From: Siniperca chuatsi
Lineage: Eukaryota > Chordata > Actinopteri > Centrarchiformes > Sinipercidae
DNA length: 64,000 nt
Direction of reading: 5' to 3'
Assembly: GCF_020085105.1 (NCBI RefSeq)
Contig: NC_058047.1
Location: forward strand, 2,012,501 to 2,076,500
Made by a program: the position numbers and the translations under genes. Each line of letters starts with the position of its first letter. Position 1 is the first letter of the stretch. A model generated the notes under the pieces. The model searched no databases. It had not been told where the DNA came from and saw only the letters and a program-made list of their open reading frames with translations. This document shows positions 40,258-52,683 of the stretch, one piece after another.

Positions 40258-41025
40258 GAGGAGGAGAGGCTGGGGGCTCGCGCAGGAGGGGAGGGGACCC
40301 TCTGCCGCTGGACCCCTGCGGACGGACACCGTCTCTGGGATGAGCATCATCTTACACAGCCTGGATCACGAAGTCTCCTCTCCTTTCTGGAGCAGCCTCG
40401 ATTGCATACTACTACACATATATGCAAAATGTTGGACACCGAGTGATGGCAGGATTTTCCCTAAGCCGCCTTTTTTTTTTTGTTCTCCTGAGCATCACTG
40501 AACTTTTCTTTGTACAAAAAGACATCTAGACTGGATGCTGTAGCCGAATATCTGCGTAGTTTTACATTTGTGATTGTGACTGAAATGGAGGGCGAGTTTT
40601 TTAAAGAGCATTTTGTTTTCAATCAGAGAACTTGTTCTCGACGGAGACTCATGTATGGGCTACGTGGAATTCCCTTTGTCCCTTTGGCTGTGGTGTTGGA
40701 TAAAATTACACACCAAATTAGGATGGGATCAACAACACTTTTCTTTCCTTTTAAAATCAACGACAAACCGACAAGGACTTCCTCTGACATTTACGCATTT
40801 TTAAAAAAAAAATAGTTTTGTTTTTCCACATTTCTTTCCATGTTATACCACTGACGAGCAAACATTTTCAACGCATTTTGATTTTCATGTAATAGTCCAA
40901 TATAAAGGAGAGGCTAATGTATTTCTGAATCCAAAACCAGTAGTTTCTCTTAATTTCCTATGATATCCTTTATTTGTAACAGAATAAAAACTTGTATATT
41001 AATAAAAATGCATTTCAAGCAATGC
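40258..41025 (+). other. prrx1: prrx1 3' untranslated region
   Basis: AT-rich sequence after the stop codon with two AATAAA hexamers at 40983-40988 and 41001-41006, so cleavage is expected near 41020. An open frame of 101 codons (40510-40815) lies in this UTR and is treated as chance. Confidence 0.75.
40983..41006 (+). terminator. prrx1: prrx1 tandem polyadenylation signals
   Basis: Two canonical AATAAA hexamers begin at 40983 and 41001, about 730-750 bp after the stop codon. They are the first such signals in the 3'UTR. Confidence 0.7.
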
Positions 41026-41399
41026 AATGGCACAGTGTCCAATTCAACAGATCCAAAAGAGGGAAAAATACCAGTTTTCCACTTTTTGGAGAACATTTTG
41101 GAGTACGCTGAGTGAATCTTTATGGTTGAAAGGTTTTTAAATCATCATAACAGAAATATATGATTGCCACAATGCAGTCAGACTTAAATTATGCTTCAGA
41201 AACTTTAAGAAATGTATGTTTATAGTCTATTTGGAAAGCAAAATTATCTTGGACCTCGTGCATGCCCCATAAAAGAGAGATTTACAACTCGAGAACAGAT
41301 TCTCCTTCACAGAAACCTCAAGCTGTTCCTGCTTTGTGTGTTTTCTTTTTTCCTGATTACTGCAAACTGAAATTTCCATCTTAAAAACAGGATATTTAT

Positions 41400-41690
41400 G
41401 AGCAGGGAAATCCTCTCCTTAATATGGAGGGCCCCTGGGCCTCGTTTAACTCTGCGGCTGTCATACAAGGTGTTTCTTCTCCTTGGCCCCTCATGACCTT
41501 CGCCGTCAACAAACACATGTCGACGCTCGTCCTCGAACGGTGCACACGGGCAATAAAAGTGGGGTCGAATGGAATCGCAGCTGATGTGCTAGCGTTTCGA
41601 TTCCTGTCAGACTTTGAGGAGAAAGTGCTCAATAGGTGCCGTCACATGAGCACGTAGCCTGTGGAAATAACTTTTGGAGAGGTTTATTGT
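41400..41690. promoter_or_regulatory. candidate conserved block just after prrx1
   Basis: A GC-balanced, repeat-free stretch with open frames on both strands (such as 41424-41657), 400 bp after the polyadenylation signals. The frames show no family similarity, and a conserved non-coding element is more likely than a gene. Confidence 0.25.
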
Positions 41691-42019
41691 TTACAACTCA
41701 CAAATACCCCAAAAAGTCTAACGCTGCCTGCTTCTTTGTCATAGACTAACCTCCCTTCAAAGAGTTTAGAGTTTAGAGTGCTTTGACAACAGCAAACACT
41801 AAATATATTGTGAGACTTTGTCTACAACATATTCCAAATCCTTTCTGTCTTCTGCTAAATTCGGCGTAAAAACGAACATGTGAAATTTCAGGAAACTTTT
41901 AAAATGTGCTGTTTGCTATTGTCTCACCGCTGTTTCTTGCTTCCTAAAGTTAAACTCCATGTTGGTCTTTGGCATCCATCATCAGCTATTAAGTGTTTTA
42001 GCCTTCTGTTTCGATTTAT

Positions 42020-42512
42020 TTTTGAAGTATTCCTACTTCAGTACAGCTTTGAGATACTGGTACTTTACTGAACTTATTTCCATTTTTAAAGTCTTTTTAT
42101 GGTCATTTTTACTTTACATCTGACAGCTGGAGTTACTTTACAGGTTCAGATTTTACATGCAACATGTGATGAGCTCACAAAATATCTGTGTTGCTTTTCT
42201 TTTAGAAGCTCTTGTTGTCGCTTGATGAAAGTGCGTTTTTGACTTTGAGTTTCAGAAAAGGAATGAGGTCTGAGATTTTTTTGACTTTAGCATGTGTTCC
42301 TTCATCTGATCTGAAAGTAGGAAAATCCCCATGAAAGCATGAACATTTGGGAAGGTTTTCATCATTTCATTATCTCCAACTTGGAAGGTTTTACTGCTAT
42401 GAATCTGTTTATTTTGAATGTAGGACTTTTACTTGTAAAGGAGCAATTCCTCCATTGCAGTTTAGCCATTTTTAATTAAGTAAAGGATTTAAGGACTTCC
42501 TCCACTTGTTTA
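42020..42512 (-). repeat. dispersed 'GTAGTGGAGTAAAAAGTAC' repeat, reverse copy
   Basis: The reverse complement order is visible: CTACTTCAGTAC, AGTTACTTTACAGGTTCAG followed by ATTTTACATGCAA, TAGGACTTTTACTTGTAAAG and GACTTCCTCCACTTG. Confidence 0.55.
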
Positions 42513-42806
42513 AGTTCTTCAGTTGTGTGTTTGAGCCGAGTGAGGGTTAGTCATAATAAAGAGGTGGTTCAGTGATATGACTTTAGGGCTTTTCCTGTAT
42601 GCCACATTAAAAAAGGGATATTTCTGTTTTCTTTTCGGCCGTTTTATTTTCTGCTGTTGGTTGTTTTCCTGATCACTGATCCCTGACTGTGGTATGTCCA
42701 GTGTCAGACCCCTGTCCCCCTCTCCCCTGCCAGGCGCCCGGTCTCACCTTTCACGGCCAGGCCTGGGCTGACCTGAAGTGATTCCAGATGTGGAGATCTT
42801 TTTGAC

Positions 42807-42840
42807 CCTCCTCCTCCTCCTCCTCCTCCTCCTCCTCCTC
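42807..42840. repeat. (CTC)n microsatellite
   Basis: Eleven CTC units within a pyrimidine-rich stretch. Confidence 0.95.
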
Positions 42841-44496
42841 CCCCCTCTTCGCCCCCAGGCCCTGGCCAGCCACTCCATCAGGGCTGACAGCGTCCCCTCG
42901 GACAGCGTCTCTCCACGCCTGAGCACATGACATACAAGGCAGCTCCCCCACCACCACTCCTTCCCCTCCTCCCTCGCCCTCACCCACCCACCCCCATCCT
43001 CAGCAGCACATCTGGAGCTCATTACAGAGGAGACAGTAAGAGCGAGGGAGGGGCGGGGAGTCTGCGTGCAGAGTGTGTATGTGCAAGAGAGCGGGAAAGA
43101 GAGCGTTTCTTAACCCTTCTCCCTTAAAACAACCACCTTCTTTCCCTCCTTTATCCCTCCTTTTTTCTCTCGCGTTTTTTTGTTCTTAACTTTGGCTTTG
43201 GTCCCTCCCTCTCCGCATGCAGTGATCTTTGTCCTGCTGTCAGTGCCACATGATCACAAATACTTTATTAATGAGTGGTTTTGGAAAAGAGCTCGGCACA
43301 AAAAAAAAAAAGAGAAAATCTCGAAGCAGTCTGAGTGAAATACTGCACAGCTGTTAACAGTGTGTGGTTTGGGTGAACAACCAAAAGAATGTCCCGAGAT
43401 GTGGAGTTTCCACGCAAAGTCAAGTTGACTGAGAGTTTGCACTGTTTGTGTAATTAAGTCACTATTATTACACACTTTTCATAAACACAGATGCAGGCTC
43501 GAATACACCCTCTGTTGGATTGTAAAGGAAACATAATTAACTTCAAACTGCCATCTCAAGGTTAATGTTGATGACCATATGTACTGTACTCCCATCGCCA
43601 ACGAGTGCTTGTTTCTTTTCTTCAGGAACTGAGAAAATCTGGCTGCTTTTTCCCCTTAAAAAAAGATGGTTCATTTTTCTGATTAACACAGGCTATTTGA
43701 AAGTATACACAGGATTTCACAATGGTTTAATGGCCTCAAAAGTCGTTAAATTCTCTTAGAACCTGGAGACCATTATTTTTATAGTAACACCACTACAACG
43801 ATGTCCGACAGGGCAAGAAAGCAGCCCAGAATCTCTCAGAATTACATTCATATTGGACGTTACTGCAGCGCATGATTTTCAGTGCCAGTGTTCAGCGCCA
43901 ATACAGGAATAGTGTGCGCTTTATGTGGCAAGGCAGACGGTAAGGGCCCTCTGTCCAACTTCAGAATCGGGGGGGTTTGCGTACGCCAATTTTTGTTACT
44001 TTAAAAAAAAGACAATCGGACAGTCACGCCCACTTTAGACGGTGACTGGACAGGTGTGTGGAGACGTGAGAGCAGGCGAGGTTTGAACTTCGTCGTTGGA
44101 GAGAGATCAGGGAGGCAGAGGGATGCAGCCGCCGCCCTCCAGTGTGGACAGGTAGACACACTTTGACTTTCGACGTGGTTGAACAATATGTTGTACGAGC
44201 TAGTTCGTTTCAGGCATACTGAACCCTTAAGGGTGTGAAGGTCGGGGTGGTGGAGGGGCATGAGGTGAACTGACTTTCATGCAAGAGGGTGGAGTTTGCG
44301 TCCTCTTGCTTTTAAAAAAAAAAAAACGGAACCACAATCTTTCCCCAACCATCACAACGTTGCCATGTGCAGATATTGTAATAATTACCTTTTAAAATCT
44401 TTGCACTGAATGTTATGTCGTTGAACATCATGGGGCTTTGCATCGTCCGATATCTCCAATAAGACACCGTTCTCGTCTAGCGACAGGGTTGCAAGA

Positions 44497-45103
44497 AGTT
44501 TATCCAACTGAAACTGCTTGGTAAAAGGATGAATCCAATTTATTACAACGTGAGTCTTATTTTTTGGCCATCATTTGTATCAGGTATGGTAAGATTGTAC
44601 TTACGAGTTCATTTCTGAGATCTGGGAACACAGTGAAATCCCTAAAAAGAAGTTTGACGGGTCAGGAAACACGAGCAGTCAGATGATCAGACTATCAGAT
44701 TATCTAAAGCACTTTATGTGGAGGTAAAATGGAAAGGTAGTGCACCTGAAATGTTGCTAATAATCCCTCATTGCACAGGAAATATGTGTGCACACAACTA
44801 CAGTTACGTGCGGTAGGTCAAAGTTGAAGCAGGAAGTGGGTCTGTAAACTGTGATGGATGATTACAACAGTTTACAGTTTACAACGTTTTTTCCAACCTG
44901 TCTGATCATCTGACTGCTCGTGGTCTTGACCTGTCAGGCTTCTTTTTAGTGATGTTGCCATGTTCCCAGATCTCAGCTGTTAATTAGGTGAGTACAATTT
45001 TATCACAACTGATAGAAACGATGGTGAAACTTACAAAAATGAGGTCCAGCTTGTAATAAATCTGAATTATCCTGGTATGATTTTGCATTTAGATAAAAGT
45101 TGT
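44497..45103. repeat. long imperfect fold-back (inverted repeat) element
   Basis: Two arms of about 200 bp (44497-44692 and 44900-45103) are inverted complements around a spacer of about 207 bp. The best core is GAGATCTGGGAACA at 44617-44630 against TGTTCCCAGATCTC, and ACGAGCAGTCAGATGATCAG at 44671-44690 against its exact complement. Outer parts match less well. No coding frame or transposase is present. Confidence 0.75.
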
Positions 45104-47183
45104 CCAAAAGCTCATGCTTCCTTTTGTTTTATAGCTGTTTCTGCATTTTCTGCCAAATGACAGAACTTTTCAGGTTCAAAAGTACCAGATGTCAGTACAA
45201 ACCTAAATGTCACAGGCCGTATTTTCCCATGCTGAATGTAACACAGTGACAAAGATAGTTTTGTCTCGTCCTGAAAGTAACTTAATTATGGTGTGATAAA
45301 TGCTTCTGGCTTGACTTAAATGGCCGTTGTGAGCGTTCTGGTCCTGGATGAATTAGCATTTTAATTCTCTCGGCCCTGCTGAGGTCCAACAGGGCAACAA
45401 CCAAAACAACAATTATGGTGAGTGACATGATGTGAGCTCCGAGACATCGTCACTATATAATCATCGCCAGAGTTCATATTCACTCATGGCACATGAACTA
45501 TTTTAAGTATTTGGAGGACTTTCTTGATCTCTTACAGGAAGTTCGACCTCTTGCAGCAGAACACGTGTGACCCGGGAAATGTGTATGAAGTCTCAGAAGC
45601 ACAGACATTTACTGACCACAGGGAAAATGACATTATTCCTCCACCAGGCCTTTTAGTCAGTTTGGGTTTTCTTCTCACTCTTTCGTGGCTGACACAAAGC
45701 AGTAAACTGCTTTAAAAAGACAGTTGTATCAGTCAGATTATAAGCAAAGCCTGCTGAGTGTCCACGATCGTATGTACCTGTCAGCTGGTGTGTGTGATAC
45801 ACTGTCCAAACCTCAGGCTCGTTCAGCTCGCTTTGAAGAGATGAAGTGAGGGTCAAAGCCGCAAAGCCGTCCAGTCCAACAGCTCCAACTCCAACTTAAA
45901 AGAAGTTCAAACAGGAAACGACCAGATTTTTGTTGCTCAGAGACAACTGTGACTTCCACTCCCCCAGGGCAGTAAAGCTGATGGCAGTATCTGTAGTGTT
46001 CATGTGTAACCTTTAGGACTCTTCCTCAGATTATCAGCAGTCTTACTCCCTCTGCTGGACACTGACAGTCCACACAGCTGCAGGTCAGGAGACGCTGCTG
46101 ACCACCAGGAAGAGGAAAGTGTCCTAAAACTGATCGAGTATTCCTCAACTAATCAAACGAATGACAAACTAATCTCGTCAAGTCATTCCTGTCTATAAAT
46201 GCTTTTTAAATGTGCTTAAAATAAGTAATAAAAATTGCTAAATGTTAGCTCGGAAGTAAACTTGTTTCAAGAATTGTCTACAAAGGCATCTTGAAAGAAG
46301 AAAGTATACGGCTGGTATCGGCACTAGAATCAAGAGAAATCAAACTCGACCGTAGAAAATAGTTTAAACATGTTGACAAAAACAATCTCACCACAAGGTC
46401 CATTCAGTAGCAGTTCTGGAGCTTTCGATCAGAACACACAATCTTCCTCAGTCTCGCAGTTGTCATGGAATTGACAAGTTGATTTGAAGTGAAACAAATT
46501 GAATTACTCTCGCTGTTCTGTGGGAAATAAGACTTTATAGACAAAAACGGACTTGATAAGAAGGAGATTTTTTTGTAATGATGAATATAACTTTATATGC
46601 ATGCATGTTTCATGAGAATATTTTCAAACCCTTATCTGACTCTCAAACTTACAGTCTAAAATTGCCAAAATTATGATTTAAATCAGTAGATATCTGATTT
46701 TTAAAAATGAACTACGAGTCTGAAGAAGGATTAAAGGAAAACTTCAGATTTTCAATATTTTCAGTACTACTACAGACACGTTGAGGTTTGATACGCAACT
46801 GTAATTATTATTTATCAAGTAGTGATCTGAGTTAAATTGATCAAAGTCAGACGTGTCTGTCAACGAACACCTGCCACACAAACACAAAAGTTTACCAGTT
46901 TCGAGTCTTGCTGCTCTAAAATGGAAAGAAACTTCAGTTCTTTAATGTAATTTTTTCTGTGATGAAATGATGCTTGTGTCTTTATCTCTGACATTTTTCT
47001 CCTCACACAGGCCGTGCTGCTCTGTGCGGCGGACTGAGCTTGAGTTTTTTCTAATGGGCTCCATACTGACCAGTTGGAGATGATTTGGGGAAACATGACA
47101 CTGGGCTTGGATCAAATCAGCCGAATGCGGGCACATGTTACAGGTCTGGGCATGCATGTGGACGTCCAACAAGGGATACAGAA

Positions 47184-47184
<1 letters not shown>

Positions 47185-47214
<30 letters not shown>
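47185..47214. repeat. (GT)n microsatellite
   Basis: About 15 GT units. Confidence 0.95.
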
Positions 47215-47216
<2 letters not shown>

Positions 47217-47354
47217 AAAGAGAGTATAAGAGCGGGATAGAGTTTATGCATGTGCCTTTTGATCAGCGCCTAAACTTGAGGCTATGAGGAATGTTTCTTT
47301 TTCTCCTTTGAAGGCAGTTTGAGTTTTCTGTAATAGTTTTGGTTCAGCTGGGGC

Positions 47355-47358
<4 letters not shown>

Positions 47359-47410
<52 letters not shown>
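47359..47410. repeat. (GT)n microsatellite
   Basis: About 26 GT units. Confidence 0.97.
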
Positions 47411-47411
<1 letters not shown>

Positions 47412-47419
47412 CAGCTTGG

Positions 47420-47625
47420 TATAAATGGGGGCGAGCTCTGAAATGAATATCATTGTCACATCTCGTGCCAGAGCAAATTCCCCGTCCAGAATGAGCAATT
47501 TGGAGCCAACGCCTGCCGTGGAAAATCTGCCTTCAATTTTCCTCCACTGGTGGCTATGCATGCGCTCGCCCTATTCTCTCATTCACACACACACACACTG
47601 AGCAAACCAAAGGCCGAGCTCTCTC

Positions 47626-47662
<37 letters not shown>

Positions 47663-47950
47663 AACTTGCAGATCTAGTTGGCCTGCAGCAAGTGGACCCC
47701 ACAGTTTATTTTTTTCTCAATTATCCATTTAGTGTAAGTGGCAGGCGCCTGATGGGCTCCACGCCGAGAGGAAATGTTTGTATTGTCCCCATTTAACAAT
47801 GGTGTTTAAACTAATACCTGATTAGCGAGAGTGAGTCACCGCTGAGAAATAGATTTTTGAGACAGCTGGCTCTGACGCTGCTCTGTTTCTTTGTTTTTCT
47901 AGTTCCAGTAATCGCCTCCTACCATCACAGTTTCTGCAGACACACTGAGG
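47420..47950. promoter_or_regulatory. candidate conserved regulatory region downstream of prrx1
   Basis: Two complex repeat-poor blocks (47420-47570 and 47700-47950) flank a CA tract. The second has AACAATGG (SOX-type), CTGATTAGCG (homeodomain-type) and GAGTCAC (AP-1-like) within 60 bp. This is judged from composition only. Confidence 0.3.
47585..47661. repeat. two (CA)n tracts
   Basis: Short CA tracts at 47585-47599 and 47631-47661, opposite in sense to the GT tracts 200-400 bp before. Confidence 0.93.
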
Positions 47951-48429
47951 CTCTTTTCACTTTGATTAGCTATTGGAGTGCTTTTTTAGAGACACAACTT
48001 CCGTATCTGCACTCATAAATTCCGAGCAATGAGCCTTGGCTGGATTTTCCGTATGTACTAGACAGAGAGCCAGGTTGGAATATCTTTACTGAGCGTATGT
48101 GTGTGGACATGTAGTGGAATTAATGACGATTTGTGATTAGCATACAAAAATAAACTTTTTACAAATTATTTTATATATAGATGTTTTTTTTTTTGATAAT
48201 TATGTTCTTACCTGGGACAGTAGCCAGGATTTTGGAAATACTGATGTCATGAGTCCAAATGAGTCTAAATTCACAGTGTGAAGCGCAACAGGCCATTCCT
48301 TATACTCTGATCTACTGCATGACCTGTCACCCACTTAGTAAACTACACTACTGTTCTCGTGGGACTGTCCTCCCAAGAAGAGCAGCATCAGTGCTGCCAG
48401 CACGAGCCCCAAAAACGACCCTCTGGTGG

Positions 48430-48770
48430 CCGTAGTAATTATGACGGAGCGAAGGAGGAAGTCGTTATCACAGAGCAACGAAGTCTGCATAGCGAGGAGG
48501 TCGGGCTGGATGGCTGGGTCAACAAAACGTCGGACGGTCAACGTTGTTTTTTTTAAGCACGACGACGATCGTTCCCTAACCATAACCACGTGTTTATTGT
48601 TGGCACCATGATGACGAAGGTCCCCTAAACCTTAACAAAGTACCCATTTGAACCCAAACCATGATCTTTCCCTAAATCTAACCGAGTAGTTTTTGTGCCT
48701 AATCCTGACCAAACCTTAACCATAGCGTTGTCACATCATCAAATCTGAATGACAAAATAAATTCAGACAT
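48430..48770 (-). repeat. dispersed repeat, copy 2 of an inverted pair
   Basis: The reverse complement of the 110-470 repeat: AAGCACGACGACGATCGTTC, CCCTAAACCTTAACAAAGTA, ACCCAAACCATGATC and CCAAACCTTAACCATAG occur in matching order. About 50 bp near the CAGAGCAACGAAGTC side is missing relative to copy 1. Confidence 0.7.
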
Positions 48771-50900
48771 AAGGTCCACTTTTGTTTCCAGAGCTTTGAT
48801 CAAATCAAACCAGTTAGTTTGATTTTGATCAACTGAGGCAGCAGATGCACCGCGAACGAATAGAACCAAGTCAATTTCACAATGTAATGTTAGTTCAGGA
48901 TTAGTGGTTTTGTGGTTTGGGTTTGAATTAATTTGAACAAATTACATGTTGGTTCTGATTCATTCAAACTTAAATGAACTTGAATACTTTATTTATTTAT
49001 TCTAAAATTAGTCAAATTTACATGTATTGAGTCTTAAAGTATTTGAATCAACCAGTAGCATACCCACCATGTGTAGCTTTTTGTTGTAAACTCCTCCCAG
49101 GTTGCGAAAATCCCCAAAATCCCAGAAAAATGACAAGGACCTCAGTTACACCCTGTTCTTCCCGAATCGCCTATCTGGACTAGAATGGGTCCTTCATGTG
49201 ATCCAGCCTGTGTCCATGCTCTGCTGCACAAGCACAGGACAGCACAGATGACTCCGGTACACACGCAGCGTGATAAACTAAACCGAGCCATGCAGCCATA
49301 AAAAGCTCTGATGCAGCAGTTTCCAAAATGTGTGTGTTCTGATCTTCTGTAATTACAAGTTTCTATGAAGAGACCAACTTGGCAGAGCAGAAAGTTGAAT
49401 CTGAATTGAAAAAATGATACCAGCAACTTATCATCAAACTTCGTCCAAGTGTTTTTAGTTGGACGACCTGCTCCTCAGCTCGACAGTTTTAAATCTGAGG
49501 AATTTTGTTTTTCTTTTTCTTTTGACTCATCAGTCTGAACGGGCCTCGTGAAATCTTGCTGACGCCTCACTTCCCCCGAGGAACGACTCTTCTTCATCTT
49601 TATTGTCCCCTCTGCGCTCATTATGTGTGTTGTTGGACTATTGTGCTGTGGAGGATCTTTTCCTGCTGCCTGCCCTGCACACACATGAAATCTACAGAGA
49701 CAGCAGGAATGATGGGAGTGGGAGAAAATGAGGTGGGGACGAAAGGGAAAGCAGAAATGAGAGAAAAACCTAGTGGTTCATCAAAACACAACTCTGACCT
49801 GCGGCCTACGGTTCATTTGAGGAGTTTGTCTTAGCTCATGGCTGTAACTGTAACTGCAGTTCATATTTATCCTGCAGAAACCACAGGTTTTTGTGTCATG
49901 GCTTTCTGCAACAGAGCTCCAGTTTCCACCCACTAATACTGCTAACAAACATTTTTAGGGAAATACCGTATGAGCGTGTTTCCTGTCCTACCCACAGTCC
50001 GATGAGAAGATCTGGATCATCATGTGCATCCAGAACAAAAAAAAAAGTCAGGGAAGCATTTAGCTTAGCTTAGGACAAAAACTGGAAGTACAGGAACTAC
50101 TAGCGTCGCTTCATCAAAAGTTAAACAAGACTAGGCAAACACGCCTCCAGTTAGCATACTAACAACTACTAGATGTTCATACGGTATGCTGACTTTTAGC
50201 ATGTAACACTGAGCTAAGGTTTAGCAAAGATTTCATCTGTAACACTAGCATTAACATGCTAACATTTAGAATGTAAATTTGATGCTGCATTCACGCTATC
50301 CTGGAAGAATGGGAAGTCACCAGTTAAACAGAAATTAAGTCTAAATTAGCTTATTTTTTCATCATGGTACATACTTGTAGCGGTTTGTTAACAAGTTAAT
50401 ACAAAATAAAAGCAGAACACCTTCTGTGCTGGCGGGCTGGCACAGAATAGAAAAACAAATAAACAGTGTAGCTCCTTTTTAATTAGCTTGTATTAGTGTT
50501 AATACTGGATTTCATTTAGATGTAATTCCCATGGAAAAATAGGAGCCTAGCTTAGCACAAAGACTGAAAGCATGACTTGGAAGCCTCTAGCTCCATAGAA
50601 AGGTAAATACGACTTGCATGTCATGTCAGCAGAATGGGAACATGTCCCGTTGTTAGGCCTTGGGAGCGCATTGTTCAGTCTAAGCCTTAATTAGCTGTTT
50701 TTCTAGTTGTGGCAGTTTGTGAACAAGTTTAAGCAGATACAAAGAAGCAGGAGCTATATAGCTTCTTTTTAAATTGCTGCGTCGATTGTATTAGTGTTCA
50801 GATTAGATTTTAGATCCCACTTGCATCGATGTCTTTGTCATGGTGACACCTGCCCTCCCTTTCCTCCTCCCCCATAATCCCTGTTTTCTCTCTCCACCAG

Positions 50901-51057
50901 ATGCCCTCGAGATTCCCGGTCATGGTCAGTCACCATGGCCCAGCTCCCTCCAGCCCTCCGGACTGGTCATTCCCTGACTGAGCCACACCCGTTCCTCGTT
51001 TCCTCATTCAGCCCCGCAGTAAATACACCAGCCACTTTCCCCCTGTCCTCTGCGTGA
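50901..51057 (+). other. possible alternative terminal exon downstream of prrx1
   Basis: A very strong acceptor (pyrimidine tract and CTCCACCAG ending 50900) is followed by GC-richer, exon-like sequence. Spliced to the AG end of prrx1 exon 3 it stays open for 52 codons after the split Arg codon (RCPRDSRSWSVTMAQL...) to TGA at 51055. Its peptide does not resemble the known mammalian short-isoform tail. It could also be part of another transcript, a conserved non-coding block, or chance. Confidence 0.2.
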
Positions 51058-51929
51058 TCGTCAGTGCACTGCCACTGCGTTCCAACAATTCCTGTTCCTG
51101 TCTGCTTTAAAATAAGAATACATAAGGTGTTTTTTTTGGCCACTAATTGTTCCAGGTGGAAGACGCCAAGAGCGTGATAGTTTTCATGTGAACTGAATGT
51201 AGATTGTTAAGTGATTTGCTTAGTTACTTTGGAAATAGTTTGAGTCATGAGTTAGAAAAGTCCTTTCATTTTGAGTAGCATTTTATTTTGAGGGGAACTT
51301 TGTATACTTTCGAATTCGTCATCATTGAACCATCGCCATCACCATCATCACCAACATCGGTCACCTCCATCATTCAACAGTAACTCTACAAAGCGAATGC
51401 GTTGAATATGCTTAGCGTGGGGCTTGCAGCTATGTGGGTTAATTAATGGGATTTAGTTTTTAGACATGTGTAACATGTGTTTGTAATGGCGGACCCACCT
51501 GTTGGCAGGCAGGGTTGAGGTTGTGATAGATATCAGTGCCAGGCCGGGACGGCCGGGGTGTATCCTCCAGCGATGAAGGTTTTGATCGGCTCTGGCTGCA
51601 GGAATGAGATAATATTAACAGTCAGCTGAAATGTCCTGACTTCAGCCGGCACGTCACGCACAATTATGACAAATTCAAACAAACACAGCAGGAAACTGAA
51701 GAGAGGGCTGAGTATTTTCTACAACAGAGTAAGTAGTGCAAATATTCATAAACCTAACGTCACTCATCAACAAATCTACACACCCACAGGCAATACACAC
51801 GTTTGATTCATGCAAGGACACACAAATTTCTATGGGAGAGGACTCACATAGACATACACATACCCATAGATTCCCCCCTTTAATAAACCCTTAAATAGCT
51901 TTAAAGTTTAGAACACTAATTCAACATGA

Positions 51930-52240
51930 TGACAACCTCGCTTATATAGTCTGTAGCTGCCTGTTCACTTAATTTCGGCTATGTGATGATCATATTCGCC
52001 AAGAAATAGTTCCAACACATAACTCCCCTTAAATTTACAAATTGTTGTTCTAACATTTCTGTTTATGTACAGATTAAACAAAGATATATACGTTTGTGTT
52101 AATTAGTGAGCTGCAGAGGTGTTGGTAGGTGTATTTTTGGAACTTTTGACAGAGCCAGGCTAGCTGTTTCTCCCTGTTTCCTGTCTTTATGCTAAGCTAG
52201 GCTAACTACATCCTGACTCCAGCTCTGTCCTGAACACATA
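51930..52240 (-). repeat. dispersed 'GCTAGCCTGGCTCTGTC' repeat
   Basis: Includes CCAAGAAATAGTTCC, TTAGTGAGCTGCAGAGGTG, GACAGAGCCAGGCTAGCTGT and CTTTATGCTAAGCTAGGCTA, the reverse complement of a repeat that I know to be common in teleosts. Short forward relatives with CTTAGCTTAGGACAAAAAC and CCTAGCTTAGCACAAAGACT occur at about 50054-50120 and 50546-50620. Confidence 0.6.
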
Positions 52241-52452
52241 GACATGAGATTGATATCCATCAGAACATCTAACGCTCAGAAAGAAAGTAAATAAGTGTAT
52301 TTCTCACTGATGAACTATTCCTTAACAGTGACAGTTCTTACTCTGTTTCTATTTTTCACTCTTACTTTCTCTCTCTCTGTAGACATTTCATTGTTTACAT
52401 GCACAAAGTTGGTTCAAAAGTCAGAAGGGCCCATCGTGTCCATCTCATCAGG

Positions 52453-52454
<2 letters not shown>

Positions 52455-52502
<48 letters not shown>
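52455..52502. repeat. (TG)n microsatellite
   Basis: About 24 TG units. Confidence 0.97.
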
Positions 52503-52506
<4 letters not shown>

Positions 52507-52637
52507 TGCATCTGGATCCATCATAAGTGCACTCTACTCAGTCTGCAGAGTGACTCCCACTCATACAGAGAAAACACATTGAGCCCACATGTATCCAGAC
52601 TGGTCATCTCATGCACACAACTATTTGAGTAATTTCT

Positions 52638-52639
<2 letters not shown>

Positions 52640-52682
<43 letters not shown>
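52640..52682. repeat. (CA)n microsatellite
   Basis: About 21 CA units, inverted relative to the TG tract at 52455-52502. Confidence 0.97.

Positions 52683-52683
<1 letters not shown>

Noticed and set aside
43565..43759. Peptide words GFHNGL near 43700 resembling the mammalian prrx1 short-isoform ending
   Set aside because: Only a few residues match, upstream residues do not, and there is no suitable acceptor in the right phase.
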